Part shown: positions 22,852 through 32,658 of the stretch, piece by piece
Layout: each line of letters begins with the position of its first letter
Position numbering within the stretch: the stretch's first letter is position 1
Source: Paraburkholderia diazotrophica
GTDB taxonomy: Bacteria > Pseudomonadota > Gammaproteobacteria > Burkholderiales > Burkholderiaceae
Length of the DNA: 64,000 nucleotides
Assembly: GCF_900108945.1 (NCBI RefSeq)
Contig: NZ_FNYE01000005.1
Location: 248,001-312,000 of the forward strand
Reading direction: 5' to 3'
Made by a program: the position numbers and the translations under genes
Notes under the pieces: model-generated
The model's input: only the letters and a program-made list of their open reading frames with translations
Databases searched by the model: none
What the model was told of the DNA's origin: nothing

Positions 22852-23625
22852 TTAAAGACTGAGCCAGCCGAACCCTTCGCCTTGCGTGGCGACCACCACT
22901 TCCGTCGCCGCCGCGCCGAGCACAGCCGCCATCGCCGCTTGTGCCAGTTCCGGCAGATTGTTCTGCTGGCTCAGATGCGCGGCAACCACATGCCGCAGCT
23001 TCGAACGATCCAGCGACGCAAGGATTTCCGCCGCCGCCTCATTGTTGAGGTGCCCATGATTGCCACCGATCCGCGCCTTCAGCGACGGCGGGTAACGCGA
23101 AGCCGCAAGCATCTGCACATCGTGGTTGCATTCGAGCACGAGCGCGTCGCAGCCGCTCAGCACCGCGCTGATATGCGGCGTCGACGTACCGACGTCCGTC
23201 AGCACACCCAGGCGCGACGCGCCATCCGAAAACACGTATTGCAATGGCTCGCGTGCATCGTGCGGAACGGTGTACGGCAACATGCTCAGATCGCCGATCG
23301 TGACGCTTTCGTCGCTCCACATCACATGCAGATCGACATCGGCTTCGTCCGCGCCGACCGCACGCGCGGTGCCCCAGCTCATGTAGAGCGGAATCGATAG
23401 CTTGCGGGCGAGCGTCAATGCGCCGCCGATGTGATCGCTGTGTTCGTGAGTGATGAGAATGGCGTCGAGTTCATCGACGCCCGCGCCTAGCCGCTCCAGC
23501 CGGCGGGCTATTTCCTTCGCCGAGAAGCCGCAGTCCAGCAGAACCCGCGTGGTCGTCGCTCCGTTTTGGGCCTCGACCAGCAATGCATTGCCTTCACTGC
23601 CGCTTCCCAGACTGGCGAATCGCAC
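22852..23625 (-). CDS. MBL-fold metallo-hydrolase
   Basis: A 257-residue zinc-dependent hydrolase of the metallo-beta-lactamase fold. The metal motif HEHSDHIGG lies near residue 45-53, followed by downstream ligands in VPHDA, ECNHD and the HLSQQNN segment. It resembles the YycJ/WalJ-type group often annotated only by fold; the substrate is unknown. I chose the GTG at 23625 (VRFASLGSGSEGN) because AAGGCGG stands just before it and it follows the bamC stop by 8 bp. The same frame is open 104 codons further upstream inside bamC and is not credible there. It is likely cotranscribed with bamC. Confidence 0.9.
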   Translation of the reverse strand: MRFASLGSGSEGNALLVEAQNGATTTRVLLDCGFSAKEIARRLERLGAGVDELDAILITHEHSDHIGGALTLARKLSIPLYMSWGTARAVGADEADVDLHVMWSDESVTIGDLSMLPYTVPHDAREPLQYVFSDGASRLGVLTDVGTSTPHISAVLSGCDALVLECNHDVQMLAASRYPPSLKARIGGNHGHLNNEAAAEILASLDRSKLRHVVAAHLSQQNNLPELAQAAMAAVLGAAATEVVVATQGEGFGWLSL

Positions 23626-23633
23626 GACCCGCC

Positions 23634-24782
23634 TTAGTTCAGTTGCGCGTGCAGCAGCGACACGATGCGCTGCGCGTCCGACGACGTATCCACCTGGCCG
23701 TTTGCATCGACGACGGCAACCTGCGTCAGCGTGTCGCTCTTCGAGCGCACGTTCACGAGAAACTCGTGAGCATCTTTCTTCGTGCTCTTGTCGCTGTAGA
23801 ACAGCTTGCCGAAGATGCCGTCGCGCTTGAGTTCCTGCATTGAATCCGCGTAACGCACGTAGTAGATGCCCTTTTCGCGATCGCGGTTGTCGACGGTAAA
23901 GTTCGTGCGATCCAACGCGAGGCCGACACGCAGCCACGCGCGGTCGAACGATTCAGGCAGATCCAGCGTCGCGCCGCCCGCAGCGCTGTCGAGCTGCGCG
24001 TGCGCCGTCGACGCACGCGCATCGGTCAGCAACTGCTTCGATTGCGCGTCGCTGAGGCCGAACTTTTGCATCAGCTTGGCGAGGAACTCGGCTTCCAGCG
24101 CGGGATTGCGCGGACGCTCGACCCAGCGCGACGACGTCTTGTCCTGCCCCGTCAGCACTTCTTCCATCGCGGCGTGCGTGATCGAGATGTCGGTTGCGCC
24201 GCTCGCATCGCGCGAGACCAGCGTGCGGAAGCTGTCGCGCGTACCCGACGAGTACGCGAAATCGATCACCTTGCCGACCGTGCGGCGGAACCAGTCGTCA
24301 GGAATGTTCGCGCGATTCTCGGCCCAGTCGGTGGCCATGATGCCCGTCGTCGGCGCGTCGGTCTTCAGCGAAAAGCCGTTCTCCGTCCAGAATTCCTTCA
24401 GTTGCGGCCACAGCTGTTCCGGCGTACGACCGTCGACGACCAGCCAACGGCGATCGCCGTCGCGCTCGACGTGCATGCCGAGCGGGTCCCGCGCGCTCGG
24501 CACGCCTTCCGTCAGATTGCCTGCCTGCGTCTTCGCCCGCTGCGGCGCGCCGCCGAGCGCCGTGCCCACGGGCGGCGCCACGTAGCGCTGATCGATCTGC
24601 GCAGCCGTCAGATCGCTCGGCACGGCGAGCGGCGGCGCGCTCGTCGTGTCCTTGTAGTTCACACGGTCGGACGCGAGTACGTCGTTCAGCGACTCGCAGC
24701 CAGAAAGCGACACAACCGTGCCAGCCGCAAGCGTCAACGCCGCCAGGCGCGTTGCGTGGAGGGAAAGTGCGGAACGTTTCAT
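23634..24782 (-). CDS. bamC: Outer membrane assembly lipoprotein BamC (NlpB)
   Basis: Accessory lipoprotein of the BAM complex. The 382 residues start with a lipoprotein signal ending in the lipobox LSGC (Cys29), then a flexible unstructured segment (SDRVNYKDTTSAPPLAVPSDLTAAQ) that in E. coli binds BamD, followed by two helix-grip domains. dapA lies 105 bp upstream; the dapA-bamC order is the same as in E. coli, which supports the call. BamC is the least conserved BAM subunit, but the N-terminal NYKDT...LAVPPDL-like motif is diagnostic. Confidence 0.93.
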   Translation of the reverse strand: MKRSALSLHATRLAALTLAAGTVVSLSGCESLNDVLASDRVNYKDTTSAPPLAVPSDLTAAQIDQRYVAPPVGTALGGAPQRAKTQAGNLTEGVPSARDPLGMHVERDGDRRWLVVDGRTPEQLWPQLKEFWTENGFSLKTDAPTTGIMATDWAENRANIPDDWFRRTVGKVIDFAYSSGTRDSFRTLVSRDASGATDISITHAAMEEVLTGQDKTSSRWVERPRNPALEAEFLAKLMQKFGLSDAQSKQLLTDARASTAHAQLDSAAGGATLDLPESFDRAWLRVGLALDRTNFTVDNRDREKGIYYVRYADSMQELKRDGIFGKLFYSDKSTKKDAHEFLVNVRSKSDTLTQVAVVDANGQVDTSSDAQRIVSLLHAQLN

Positions 24783-24887
24783 GGGGTCCTTCGTGAAGCT
24801 AAACGCGCTGCCTGGTTCGGTGCGGGACCGGGGGCGATATCGACGTCAGTTGAAAAAATGCCGGGAGGCGCCTGAACCTTCAGGCGC

Positions 24888-25796
<909 letters not shown>

Positions 25797-25838
25797 GAAA
25801 CGCCATGAATTTGTTCAATAAACTGCGATTGTAGCGGA

Positions 25839-26453
25839 TTAACCGGCCAAATCGTAACGCGGGGGAAGACCCGTATTATCCGTTTTGACCGATCCATCCG
25901 GCTCGCGAATCGCGCAGATCCGCTGAATGTAGGCGGGGCGCGGTTCCGCGAGGAAACCGTCCTGAAATGCAACGACACGTAACTGTCCGCGCACGGCGTC
26001 GAGCAACTCGCCGGGCGCGAGCAGAAATGCGGGGTTCGACGGCTTGCCGACGGTTTCGTTGCCTTGCGCGAAGGTTTCGTAGATCAGCACGCCGGCGGGC
26101 GCCAGCGCGTCCAGCAATCGGGGAAAGAGCGGACGGTGCAGATAGTTGGTCGCGACGACGGCCGCGAAGCGCGCATCGGCAGCAAGCGGCCATGGACCGT
26201 TTTCGATGTCGGCGGCGAGCGTCGTAATGCCGCTCATGCCGTCCATCGTGGCCAGCGCGACCTGATCGCGGTCGATGGCCGTGACGAAATGGCCGCGCGA
26301 CGCGAAAAACCGCGCGTGGCGCCCCGCGCCCGACGCCACGTCGAGCACCGCGCCACCGCCTTCCACCAGATGCGCCCAGCGCTTCACCCAGCGCGACGGC
26401 TCGCCGATGGCCACATGGCTCGCGCAACGCACGTCGGGCAGTTCGCCGCTCAT
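25839..26453 (-). CDS. Class I SAM-dependent methyltransferase
   Basis: A 204-residue Rossmann-fold methyltransferase. The SAM-binding motif I is VLDVASGAGRHARFFA (about 36-51), followed by the acidic residue of motif II in AIDRDQVAL. The region AVVATNYLHRPLFPRLL fits the post-motif II strand. The substrate cannot be deduced; TehB-like or small-molecule methyltransferases are the closest in plan. It begins 19 bp after the trpS stop and probably belongs to the same transcript. Confidence 0.85.
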   Translation of the reverse strand: MSGELPDVRCASHVAIGEPSRWVKRWAHLVEGGGAVLDVASGAGRHARFFASRGHFVTAIDRDQVALATMDGMSGITTLAADIENGPWPLAADARFAAVVATNYLHRPLFPRLLDALAPAGVLIYETFAQGNETVGKPSNPAFLLAPGELLDAVRGQLRVVAFQDGFLAEPRPAYIQRICAIREPDGSVKTDNTGLPPRYDLAG

Positions 26454-26472
26454 CGTCCGTCTGTCGCTGGCA

Positions 26473-27675
26473 TCAGGTGTACGCGAGGCCCATCGCCTCG
26501 CGTACGTCGCGCATCGTCTCCGACGCGAAACGGCGCGCCTTGTCGCAGCCGTCGGCGACGATTGCGCGCAACAGGGACGGATCGTCCATGTACTTCTGCG
26601 CGCGTTCGAGCATCGGCTGCTGCTCGCGCAGGATGCCCTCGATCACGGGCTGTTTGCATTCGAGGCAGCCGATGCCCGCCGAGCGGCAACCTTTCTGCAC
26701 CCAGTCGTGCGTGTCCTTGTCGGTGTAGACCTGATGCAGCTGCCACACCGGGCACTTGTCGGGATCGCCCGGATCGGTGCGGCGCACGCGCGCCGGGTCG
26801 GTCGGCATCGTGCGGACTTTCTTCGTGATCGTCTCCGCGTCTTCGCGCAGACCGATCGTGTTGCCGTACGACTTCGACATCTTCTGGCCGTCGAGGCCGG
26901 GCATCCGCGACGCTTCCGTCAACAGCACCTGCGGCTCGACCAGGATGATCTTGCGCGAGCCTTCGAGATAGCCGAACAGGCGCTCGCGATCACTCATCGA
27001 CAGGCTCTGCGACTCCTGCAACATCGCGCGCGCCTGTTCGAGCGCTTCGTCGTCGCCTTCCTGCTGATACGCGTTGCGCAGCTCGTGATACAGCTTCGAG
27101 CGCTTGCCGCCGAGCTTCTTGGCCGCTTCCATCGCCTTCTCTTCGAAGCCCGGCTCGCGGCCGTACAGATGGTTGAAGCGGCGCGCGATTTCGCGCGTCA
27201 TTTCGACGTGCGGCACCTGGTCTTCGCCGACGGGCACGAGCGACGCGCGGTACAGCAGAATGTCAGCCGCCATCAGCACGGGATAGCCGAGGAAGCCGTA
27301 GGTCGACAGATCCTTGTCCTTCAGCTTCTCGATCTGCTCCTTGTACGTCGGCACGCGTTCGAGCCAGCCGAGCGGCGCGCTCATGCCGAGCAGCAGCGAC
27401 AGCTCCGCATGCTCGGGCACGCGGCTCTGGATGAAGAGCGTTGCCTGCGCGGGATCGATGCCCGACGCGAGCCAGTCGATCAGCACTTCCCACACGTTCT
27501 TTTCGATCACGTCGGGCGTTTCGTAGTGGGTCGTCAGCGCATGCCAGTCGACCACGCAGAAAAAGCACGGATACTCGGACTGCAGACGCACCCAGTTTTT
27601 CAGCACGCCGTGATAGTGGCCGAGGTGCAGCGAGCCAGTGGGCCGCATGCCGGAGAAGATACGGTCGGGGTACAT
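26473..27675 (-). CDS. trpS: Tryptophanyl-tRNA synthetase with a four-cysteine C-terminal site
   Basis: Class I synthetase that charges tRNA-Trp. The HIGH-type motif is HLGH at 17-20 (GSLHLGHYHG), and the KMSKS motif is at 265-269. At 400 residues it is longer than the ~334-residue E. coli form, with an insertion of about 60 residues near 175-240. Near the C-terminus, C308, C330, C337 and C340 are spaced C-x21-C-x6-C-x2-C. That closely resembles the [4Fe-4S] site of the Thermotoga enzyme, so an anticodon-side metal cluster is plausible (inference). The gene sits between an M50 protease gene, 9 bp upstream, and a methyltransferase gene. Confidence 0.96.
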   Translation of the reverse strand: MYPDRIFSGMRPTGSLHLGHYHGVLKNWVRLQSEYPCFFCVVDWHALTTHYETPDVIEKNVWEVLIDWLASGIDPAQATLFIQSRVPEHAELSLLLGMSAPLGWLERVPTYKEQIEKLKDKDLSTYGFLGYPVLMAADILLYRASLVPVGEDQVPHVEMTREIARRFNHLYGREPGFEEKAMEAAKKLGGKRSKLYHELRNAYQQEGDDEALEQARAMLQESQSLSMSDRERLFGYLEGSRKIILVEPQVLLTEASRMPGLDGQKMSKSYGNTIGLREDAETITKKVRTMPTDPARVRRTDPGDPDKCPVWQLHQVYTDKDTHDWVQKGCRSAGIGCLECKQPVIEGILREQQPMLERAQKYMDDPSLLRAIVADGCDKARRFASETMRDVREAMGLAYT

Positions 27676-27684
27676 GGTTTTGGT

Positions 27685-28347
27685 TTAGAAAAGCGAAACG
27701 AGAGGAGTCAGGATAGCCGTGACGGCTTCATAGCCAATATTCACGAGCGGACGCAGCCAGAAGCGCGTCAACGTTCCCGTCATCACGAGCGCCATCACGA
27801 TGAAAAAGCCATACGGCTCGAGGCGCGCCAGCATCATCGCCGGACGCACGGGCAGCAGCGCCGTCAGCACGCGCCCGCCGTCGAGCGGCGGCAGCGGAAA
27901 GAGATTGAGCACGCCGAGCACGAGATTCACGCCGACGCCCGCAGCCGCCATGCGCGTGAAGAACGGCTCGTCGACATGCATGAGGGCGAGCGACACGCCG
28001 AACACGCCCCACACGAGCGCCTGAATGAAGTTGCACATCGGGCCCGCCAGCGCGACCCACAGCGAGCCCCAGCGCGGATTGCGCAGATTGCCGAACGCGA
28101 CGGGCACGGGCTTCGCGTAGCCGAACATGAATGCGCCGCTCGTGGCGAAGTAAAGCAGCAGCGGAATGAAGATCGTGCCGAGCGGGTCGATGTGCCGCAT
28201 CGGATTGAACGACACGCGCCCGAGCACGTAAGCGGTGTTGTCGCCGAGCATGCGCGCGACGTAGCCGTGCGCGGCCTCGTGCAGCGTGATCGCGAAAATC
28301 ACGGGCAGCGCATAGACGACGATGGTCTGTATCAGGGAGGAATCCAT
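27685..28347 (-). CDS. Site-2-type (M50) intramembrane metalloprotease
   Basis: A 220-residue polytopic membrane protein of the rhomboid-unrelated M50 family. The zinc motif HEAAH is at 23-27 inside the first membrane segment, and the third ligand lies in NLFPLPPLDGGR near 147-158. These short family members lack the PDZ domain of RseP. The natural substrate is unknown. Five to six hydrophobic segments are visible. It lies directly upstream of trpS with a 9-bp gap and downstream of the YciO/Sua5 gene, an arrangement I recall as common in beta-proteobacteria. Confidence 0.92.
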   Translation of the reverse strand: MDSSLIQTIVVYALPVIFAITLHEAAHGYVARMLGDNTAYVLGRVSFNPMRHIDPLGTIFIPLLLYFATSGAFMFGYAKPVPVAFGNLRNPRWGSLWVALAGPMCNFIQALVWGVFGVSLALMHVDEPFFTRMAAAGVGVNLVLGVLNLFPLPPLDGGRVLTALLPVRPAMMLARLEPYGFFIVMALVMTGTLTRFWLRPLVNIGYEAVTAILTPLVSLF

Positions 28348-28408
28348 ATTGCTCTATTGTAACAACGCCGCCTTGCGGCCCTGTCGGCTTTCGCTCATGT
28401 CACCACGA

Positions 28409-29044
28409 TCAGGCCGTCTCTTCGAGACCGAATGGCGCGAGCGAGCCGCGGCCCGCACGCACCAGCACGGGCTCCTCGCCCGTCAGGTCGATGACCGTCG
28501 AAGGCTCGCACGGACACGCGCCGCCGTCGATCACCAGATCGAGCTGTTTTTCGAGCCTTTCGCGAATTTCCTCCGGATCGTTCAGCGGCTGCGTTTCGCC
28601 CGGCATCACCAGCGTCGAGCCGAGCAGCGGCTGACCGAGTTCTTCGAGTATCGAAAGCGTGATCGCGTGGTCCGGAACGCGCAGGCCGATCGTCTTGCGC
28701 GACGGATGCGACAGGCGGCGCGGCACTTCCTTGGTCGCCTGCAGCACGAACACGTAGGGGCCGGGCGTCACCGATTTGATCAGACGGTATTGGCGGTTGT
28801 CGACGATCGCGAAGTTCGCCAGCTCGGACAGATCGCGCACGAGCAACGACAGCAGCTGCCGTTCATCGATGCCGCGGATGCGCCGCACGCGGTCGACGGC
28901 GTTCTTGTTGTCGAGCTGGCACGCGAGCGCGTAGCTCGAATCGGTCGGCAGCGCGACCACGCCGCCGCCTTCGATTATCTGGGCCGCCTGCTTGATCAGA
29001 CGCGGCTGCGGATTGTCCGGATGAAGCCGAAAGTATTGGGACAT
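28409..29044 (-). CDS. YciO/Sua5-YrdC family protein (threonylcarbamoyl-AMP synthase-like)
   Basis: A 211-residue protein with the Sua5/YciO/YrdC fold. The signature region is IIEGGGVVALPTDSSYALACQ, followed by R-rich nucleotide-binding motifs (RVRRIRGIDERQ) and TPGPYVFVLQAT. True YrdC/Sua5 proteins make threonylcarbamoyl-adenylate for tRNA t6A; the YciO branch, which this protein resembles, has a less certain role. I start at ATG 29044 (MSQYFRLHPDN); the frame extends 30 codons upstream into the preceding PHP gene but loses similarity. It is 80 bp after that gene. Confidence 0.88.
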   Translation of the reverse strand: MSQYFRLHPDNPQPRLIKQAAQIIEGGGVVALPTDSSYALACQLDNKNAVDRVRRIRGIDERQLLSLLVRDLSELANFAIVDNRQYRLIKSVTPGPYVFVLQATKEVPRRLSHPSRKTIGLRVPDHAITLSILEELGQPLLGSTLVMPGETQPLNDPEEIRERLEKQLDLVIDGGACPCEPSTVIDLTGEEPVLVRAGRGSLAPFGLEETA

Positions 29045-29124
29045 GATGTCGGTCAGGAAGTCGGGGAACAGCGACAGCGCATCCACGCAGCGCCCGTGCC
29101 CGCGCGCCGGCGCGAATTCAGAGC

Positions 29125-29955
29125 TTACAGCCAACGTTCCCAGACTGGCTTCAGATCGGACGGCAGCGGCGGCAGGCTGCCCAGTTCGACGCGGCCTTCA
29201 CCCGCCGCATGGAAATCGGACCCGCGCGACGCTTCGAAGCCGAAGCGACGGGCGACGTCCGCGTATTCGCGGTATTGATCGGGCGTGTGGCTGCCCGTGA
29301 CGACTTCGATCGCCTTGCCGCCGAGATCGATGAATTCGGCGTACAACGCGTCGAATTCGGTCGGCGTGTACGGGTAGCGTCCCGGATGCGCGATCACCGC
29401 TTCGCCGCCCGCAGCCTTGATCCACCTGACCGCGTCGGCGAGCTTCGACCAGCGATGCGGCACGTAGCCCGGCTTGCCTTCGCCGAGAAAACGCGAGAAC
29501 ACGTCCTGCGTATCCTTCGCGTAGCCCTGCTCGACCATGAAGCGCGCGAAATGCGTGCGCGAGATCATGTCGGGATTCGATACGTATTTCAGCGCACCTT
29601 CATACGCATTGGGAATGCCGAGCGTAGCCAGCTGCTCGCCGATCGCTTCGGCCCGCGCCGAGCGGCCGTTGCGCGTGCGATAGAGCCCGTCGAGCAGCTC
29701 CTTGCAGGCGGGATCGACATGCAGCCCAACGATGTGAATCGTGCGCGACGCCCAGGTGACTGAAATCTCGACGCCGTCCAGATACCGCATGCCGAGCGCC
29801 TCGGCCGCCTCGCGCGCCTCCACCTGGCCGCCCACCTCGTCGTGATCGGTCAGCGCCCACAGCGTCACGCCGCCCGCATGCGCGCGGCGCGCGACTTCGG
29901 CGGGCGCAAAGGCGCCGTCGGACACAGTGGAATGGCAATGCAAGTCGGCGTTCAT
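29125..29955 (-). CDS. PHP-domain phosphatase (3',5'-nucleoside bisphosphate phosphatase type)
   Basis: A 276-residue PHP-family phosphoesterase. Metal-ligand motifs are visible: ADLHCHSTVSDG at the start (His6, His8, Asp13), LTDHDEVGG near 36-44, and downstream HIVGLHVD, VIAHPGRYPYT and SDFHAA. The group is known to remove the 3' phosphate from pAp-like nucleotides and some act on short RNAs or RNA ends. It starts MNADLHCHS and ends 80 bp before the YciO-like gene. The metal-site residues are all present. Confidence 0.9.
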   Translation of the reverse strand: MNADLHCHSTVSDGAFAPAEVARRAHAGGVTLWALTDHDEVGGQVEAREAAEALGMRYLDGVEISVTWASRTIHIVGLHVDPACKELLDGLYRTRNGRSARAEAIGEQLATLGIPNAYEGALKYVSNPDMISRTHFARFMVEQGYAKDTQDVFSRFLGEGKPGYVPHRWSKLADAVRWIKAAGGEAVIAHPGRYPYTPTEFDALYAEFIDLGGKAIEVVTGSHTPDQYREYADVARRFGFEASRGSDFHAAGEGRVELGSLPPLPSDLKPVWERWL

Positions 29956-30043
29956 CGTCGTCTGGATAAGCTGAACGTCTCATTCTACTGCAAGGCAGTA
30001 AGCAAACGCAGAGGAATCGCCGGCCCGATGCGAGGCATGCGCG

Positions 30044-30940
30044 CTAGGCGCAAAAGCCTTCGATCAATGCAGCGACCTGCTCGGGCTGATCGTGATGAAC
30101 CATGTGGCCCGCTTCGTCGATGAACGCTTCGCGCCAGTCGGCAAACGCGCCGAAGCGCGCCTTGAATTCATCGAGCGGAATATTGCCCGCCAGCATCGCG
30201 AGCGTCGGCGATGCCGTCGCTTCGACATGCAGCACCTTTGCGCGCACGTTCGCCCAGACGGCCATCACTTCGTCGAGCCGGTACAGCATCGGTCCGCGGA
30301 TCTTATGCGCGGGATCGGCGAGCAGCACGTAGCCGCCCTTGCCATCCGGCTTCGACCAGTGCTGCGCGAGAAAGCGCGCGCGCCGCGGGTCCAGCCGCGC
30401 GTTGGTCTTGATGAGGCGCGCGGCGACGTCGTCGAGCGTCGCGTACGGGCGCAGCGACGGCGGCTCGCGTAATTCGTCGAGCCACGACGCGAGACGGCGG
30501 GGCAGTTGCGACGGCTTCGACGGCGCGAGCCCGAACCCTTCCAGATCGACCACGCGCCGCACCCGCTCCGGCCGCACGCCCGCATACAGACACACGACGT
30601 TCGCGCCCATGCTGTGCCCGACGAGGTTCACTTCGCCCGTCGGCGCGTAGTGGTCGAGCAGCGCCTCGAGGTCCGCCAGATATTCCTGGAACCAGTAGTG
30701 ACCGCCGCCCTTCTCCGCGACGGGCCAGTCGGACAGCCCGAAACCACGCGCATCGGGCGCGATCACCTGCCAGTCGCCGGCGAGCGCATCGACGACGAAC
30801 TGAAACGATGCGGCGACATCCATCCAGCCATGCAGCATGAAGAGCGTCGGTGCGTCGGGGTTGCCCCAGCGGCGCACGTGCAGGCGCACGCTGCGCACGG
30901 TGACGAATTCGGAAACGGAAGGATTCAAAGGGCTGTCCAT
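30044..30940 (-). CDS. Alpha/beta hydrolase
   Basis: A 298-residue alpha/beta-hydrolase-fold protein. The nucleophile elbow is GHSMGA near residues 107-112, the oxyanion region is LHGWMDVAASF, and a late Asp/His pair is provided around DEAGHMVHHDQPEQ. Substrate unknown; epoxide hydrolase, haloalkane dehalogenase-like or esterase members share this plan. It is separated by 88 bp from the PHP gene and by 86 bp from the DUF455 gene, so it may be cotranscribed with both. Confidence 0.88.
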   Translation of the reverse strand: MDSPLNPSVSEFVTVRSVRLHVRRWGNPDAPTLFMLHGWMDVAASFQFVVDALAGDWQVIAPDARGFGLSDWPVAEKGGGHYWFQEYLADLEALLDHYAPTGEVNLVGHSMGANVVCLYAGVRPERVRRVVDLEGFGLAPSKPSQLPRRLASWLDELREPPSLRPYATLDDVAARLIKTNARLDPRRARFLAQHWSKPDGKGGYVLLADPAHKIRGPMLYRLDEVMAVWANVRAKVLHVEATASPTLAMLAGNIPLDEFKARFGAFADWREAFIDEAGHMVHHDQPEQVAALIEGFCA

Positions 30941-31026
30941 GGCGCGGCTTAAAAAGAATGGTCGTTCGATTATATCGAGATAGCGACGCCGCCGCGCGTG
31001 GCCGCGTGGAAGGCTGCGTCAGTCGC

Positions 31027-31881
31027 TTAGTCGTCCGCGCGCCGCGGCGCGTCAAGGCCGGCGAGCGCCGCCAGTTCCTCCTCTTCAAAGCCGGCGCTGC
31101 GCCGCGCTTCGAAATTGAACGGTCCGCGCAGTTTCGGCGCGCGATATTCATCCGACAGACGCAGATAGGTCTGATGTGCATCGATGCCCGCCTCGTCGCA
31201 CAGATGGCGGAACCAGCGGTTGCCGATCAGCACATGACCGATTTCGTCGCGCAGGATCACGTCCAGAATCGCCGCCGACGCATGATCGCCCGCCTGATGC
31301 AGCCGCGCACGGATCGGCGGCGACGCATCGAGCCCGCGCGCCTCCAGCGTGCGCGGCACGAGCGCCATGCGGGCGAGCACGTCGTCGCGCGTGCGCTCGC
31401 ACATGTCCCAGAGGCCGTCGTGCGCCGGAAAGTCGCCGTACGCGTGGCCGAACTCCGCAAGCCTCGCGGACAACAGCGAAAAGTGATGCGCTTCCTCCGA
31501 CGCAACCTTCATCCAGTCGACGTAGAACGCCTCCGGCATGCCACTGAAGCGCCACACTGCGTCGAGCGCCAGATTAATCGCGTTGAACTCGATATGCGCG
31601 AGCGCGTGCAGCAGCACCGCGCGCCCTTCCGGCGACTGCATGCTGCGCCGCCCGAGCTTGCGCGGCTCGACGAGTTCGGGACGCGCGGGACGCCCCGGCA
31701 GCCCGTCCGGCTCATCCAGCACCCGTTCCGGCGACACGGCCGCCGTCCCGCCGTGCACGCGCGCATAGAGGGCCTGCGCCGCCGCTGCCTTCGTCGCGGG
31801 CACGCGCTCGCCCAGCACGGCCAAGGCTTCGGCACGGGCGCAAATGGAGACATCCGAACGGGGAAAATCGGGGAAATGCAT
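31027..31881 (-). CDS. DUF455 ferritin-like protein
   Basis: A 284-residue protein of the DUF455 ferritin-like family. A di-iron-type helical bundle is suggested by AHIEFNAINLALDAVW, the EEAHHF motif and the late RDEIGHV motif, which supply the Glu/His ligands. Members are predicted di-metal proteins, related in fold to the tRNA-hydroxylase MiaE group; the reaction is unknown. It is transcribed leftward, divergent from the gamma-carbonic anhydrase gene, with 190 bp between the starts. Confidence 0.85.
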   Translation of the reverse strand: MHFPDFPRSDVSICARAEALAVLGERVPATKAAAAQALYARVHGGTAAVSPERVLDEPDGLPGRPARPELVEPRKLGRRSMQSPEGRAVLLHALAHIEFNAINLALDAVWRFSGMPEAFYVDWMKVASEEAHHFSLLSARLAEFGHAYGDFPAHDGLWDMCERTRDDVLARMALVPRTLEARGLDASPPIRARLHQAGDHASAAILDVILRDEIGHVLIGNRWFRHLCDEAGIDAHQTYLRLSDEYRAPKLRGPFNFEARRSAGFEEEELAALAGLDAPRRADD

Positions 31882-32071
31882 GGTGCCTTACGTAGCGATA
31901 CGTGAAAAAAGAAGCCAGCGCTGCTGCAACGGCTCGCGGCACGCGGGCTTATTGCACAACCGTTTACAATACGCGATCCGACCATGCAGCGCGGGATGCC
32001 GCCATCCGCGCAACGTGCCGCGCCGGCCGCCGATGAGCGGCGGCAAGGCCTCCGACGACCGAGGAGACACT

Positions 32072-32596
32072 GTGGCAATCTACAAGCTGGGCGACGCCGC
32101 CCCGACCATTCACGAGAGCGTGTTCGTCGCAGACACGGCGACCATCATCGGCAAGGTAACGGTCGAAGAAAACGCGAGCGTCTGGTTCGGCGCATCGATC
32201 CGCGGCGACAACGAGCCGATCACCATCGGCACAGGCACCAACATTCAGGAAGGCGCCGTGCTTCACGCCGATCCAGGCTTTCCGCTGACGCTCGAAGCGA
32301 ACGTGACGGTCGGTCATCAGGCTATGTTGCACGGCTGCACGGTCAAGGAAGGCGCGTTGATCGGCATCCAGGCTGTGGTCTTGAACGGAGCCGTGATCGG
32401 CCGCAATTGTCTGGTCGGAGCGGGCGCCGTCATTACCGAAGGCAAGGTTTTTCCCGACAATTCTCTGATTCTCGGTGCGCCCGCAAAGGTCGTCCGAGAA
32501 TTGACTGAAGCAGATATCAAAGGCCTGCAGCGCATCGCCGATAATTACGTCGAGCGCAGGGACTATTTCAAGGCGCAACTCGTCCGCATCGGCTAA
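32072..32596 (+). CDS. Gamma carbonic anhydrase family protein
   Basis: A 174-residue left-handed beta-helix protein of the YrdA/gamma-CA family. The hexapeptide repeats (IGKVTVEENASVWFGASIRGD) run through most of the chain. The three zinc-binding histidines are H65 (VLHAD), H82 (VGHQ) and H87 (MLHGC). Some members are active carbonic anhydrases and others are not. I start at GTG 32072 because GAGGAGA lies 5 bp upstream and the protein then begins AIYKLGDAAPTIHES. The longer frame back to 31844 runs through the divergent promoter. hslO follows 62 bp later. Confidence 0.92.
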   Translation: MAIYKLGDAAPTIHESVFVADTATIIGKVTVEENASVWFGASIRGDNEPITIGTGTNIQEGAVLHADPGFPLTLEANVTVGHQAMLHGCTVKEGALIGIQAVVLNGAVIGRNCLVGAGAVITEGKVFPDNSLILGAPAKVVRELTEADIKGLQRIADNYVERRDYFKAQLVRIG

Positions 32597-32658
32597 GACC
32601 GGCGGCACGACGCGTCAAGCGCGGCCTTCCCGCCGCGCGGTTCGATCGAGGAAAAGTT

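Noticed and set aside
26275..28362. A 695-codon open frame opposite trpS and the M50 gene
   Set aside because: Same antisense signature (Arg/His/Glu-rich, no motifs). It covers two well-supported genes.
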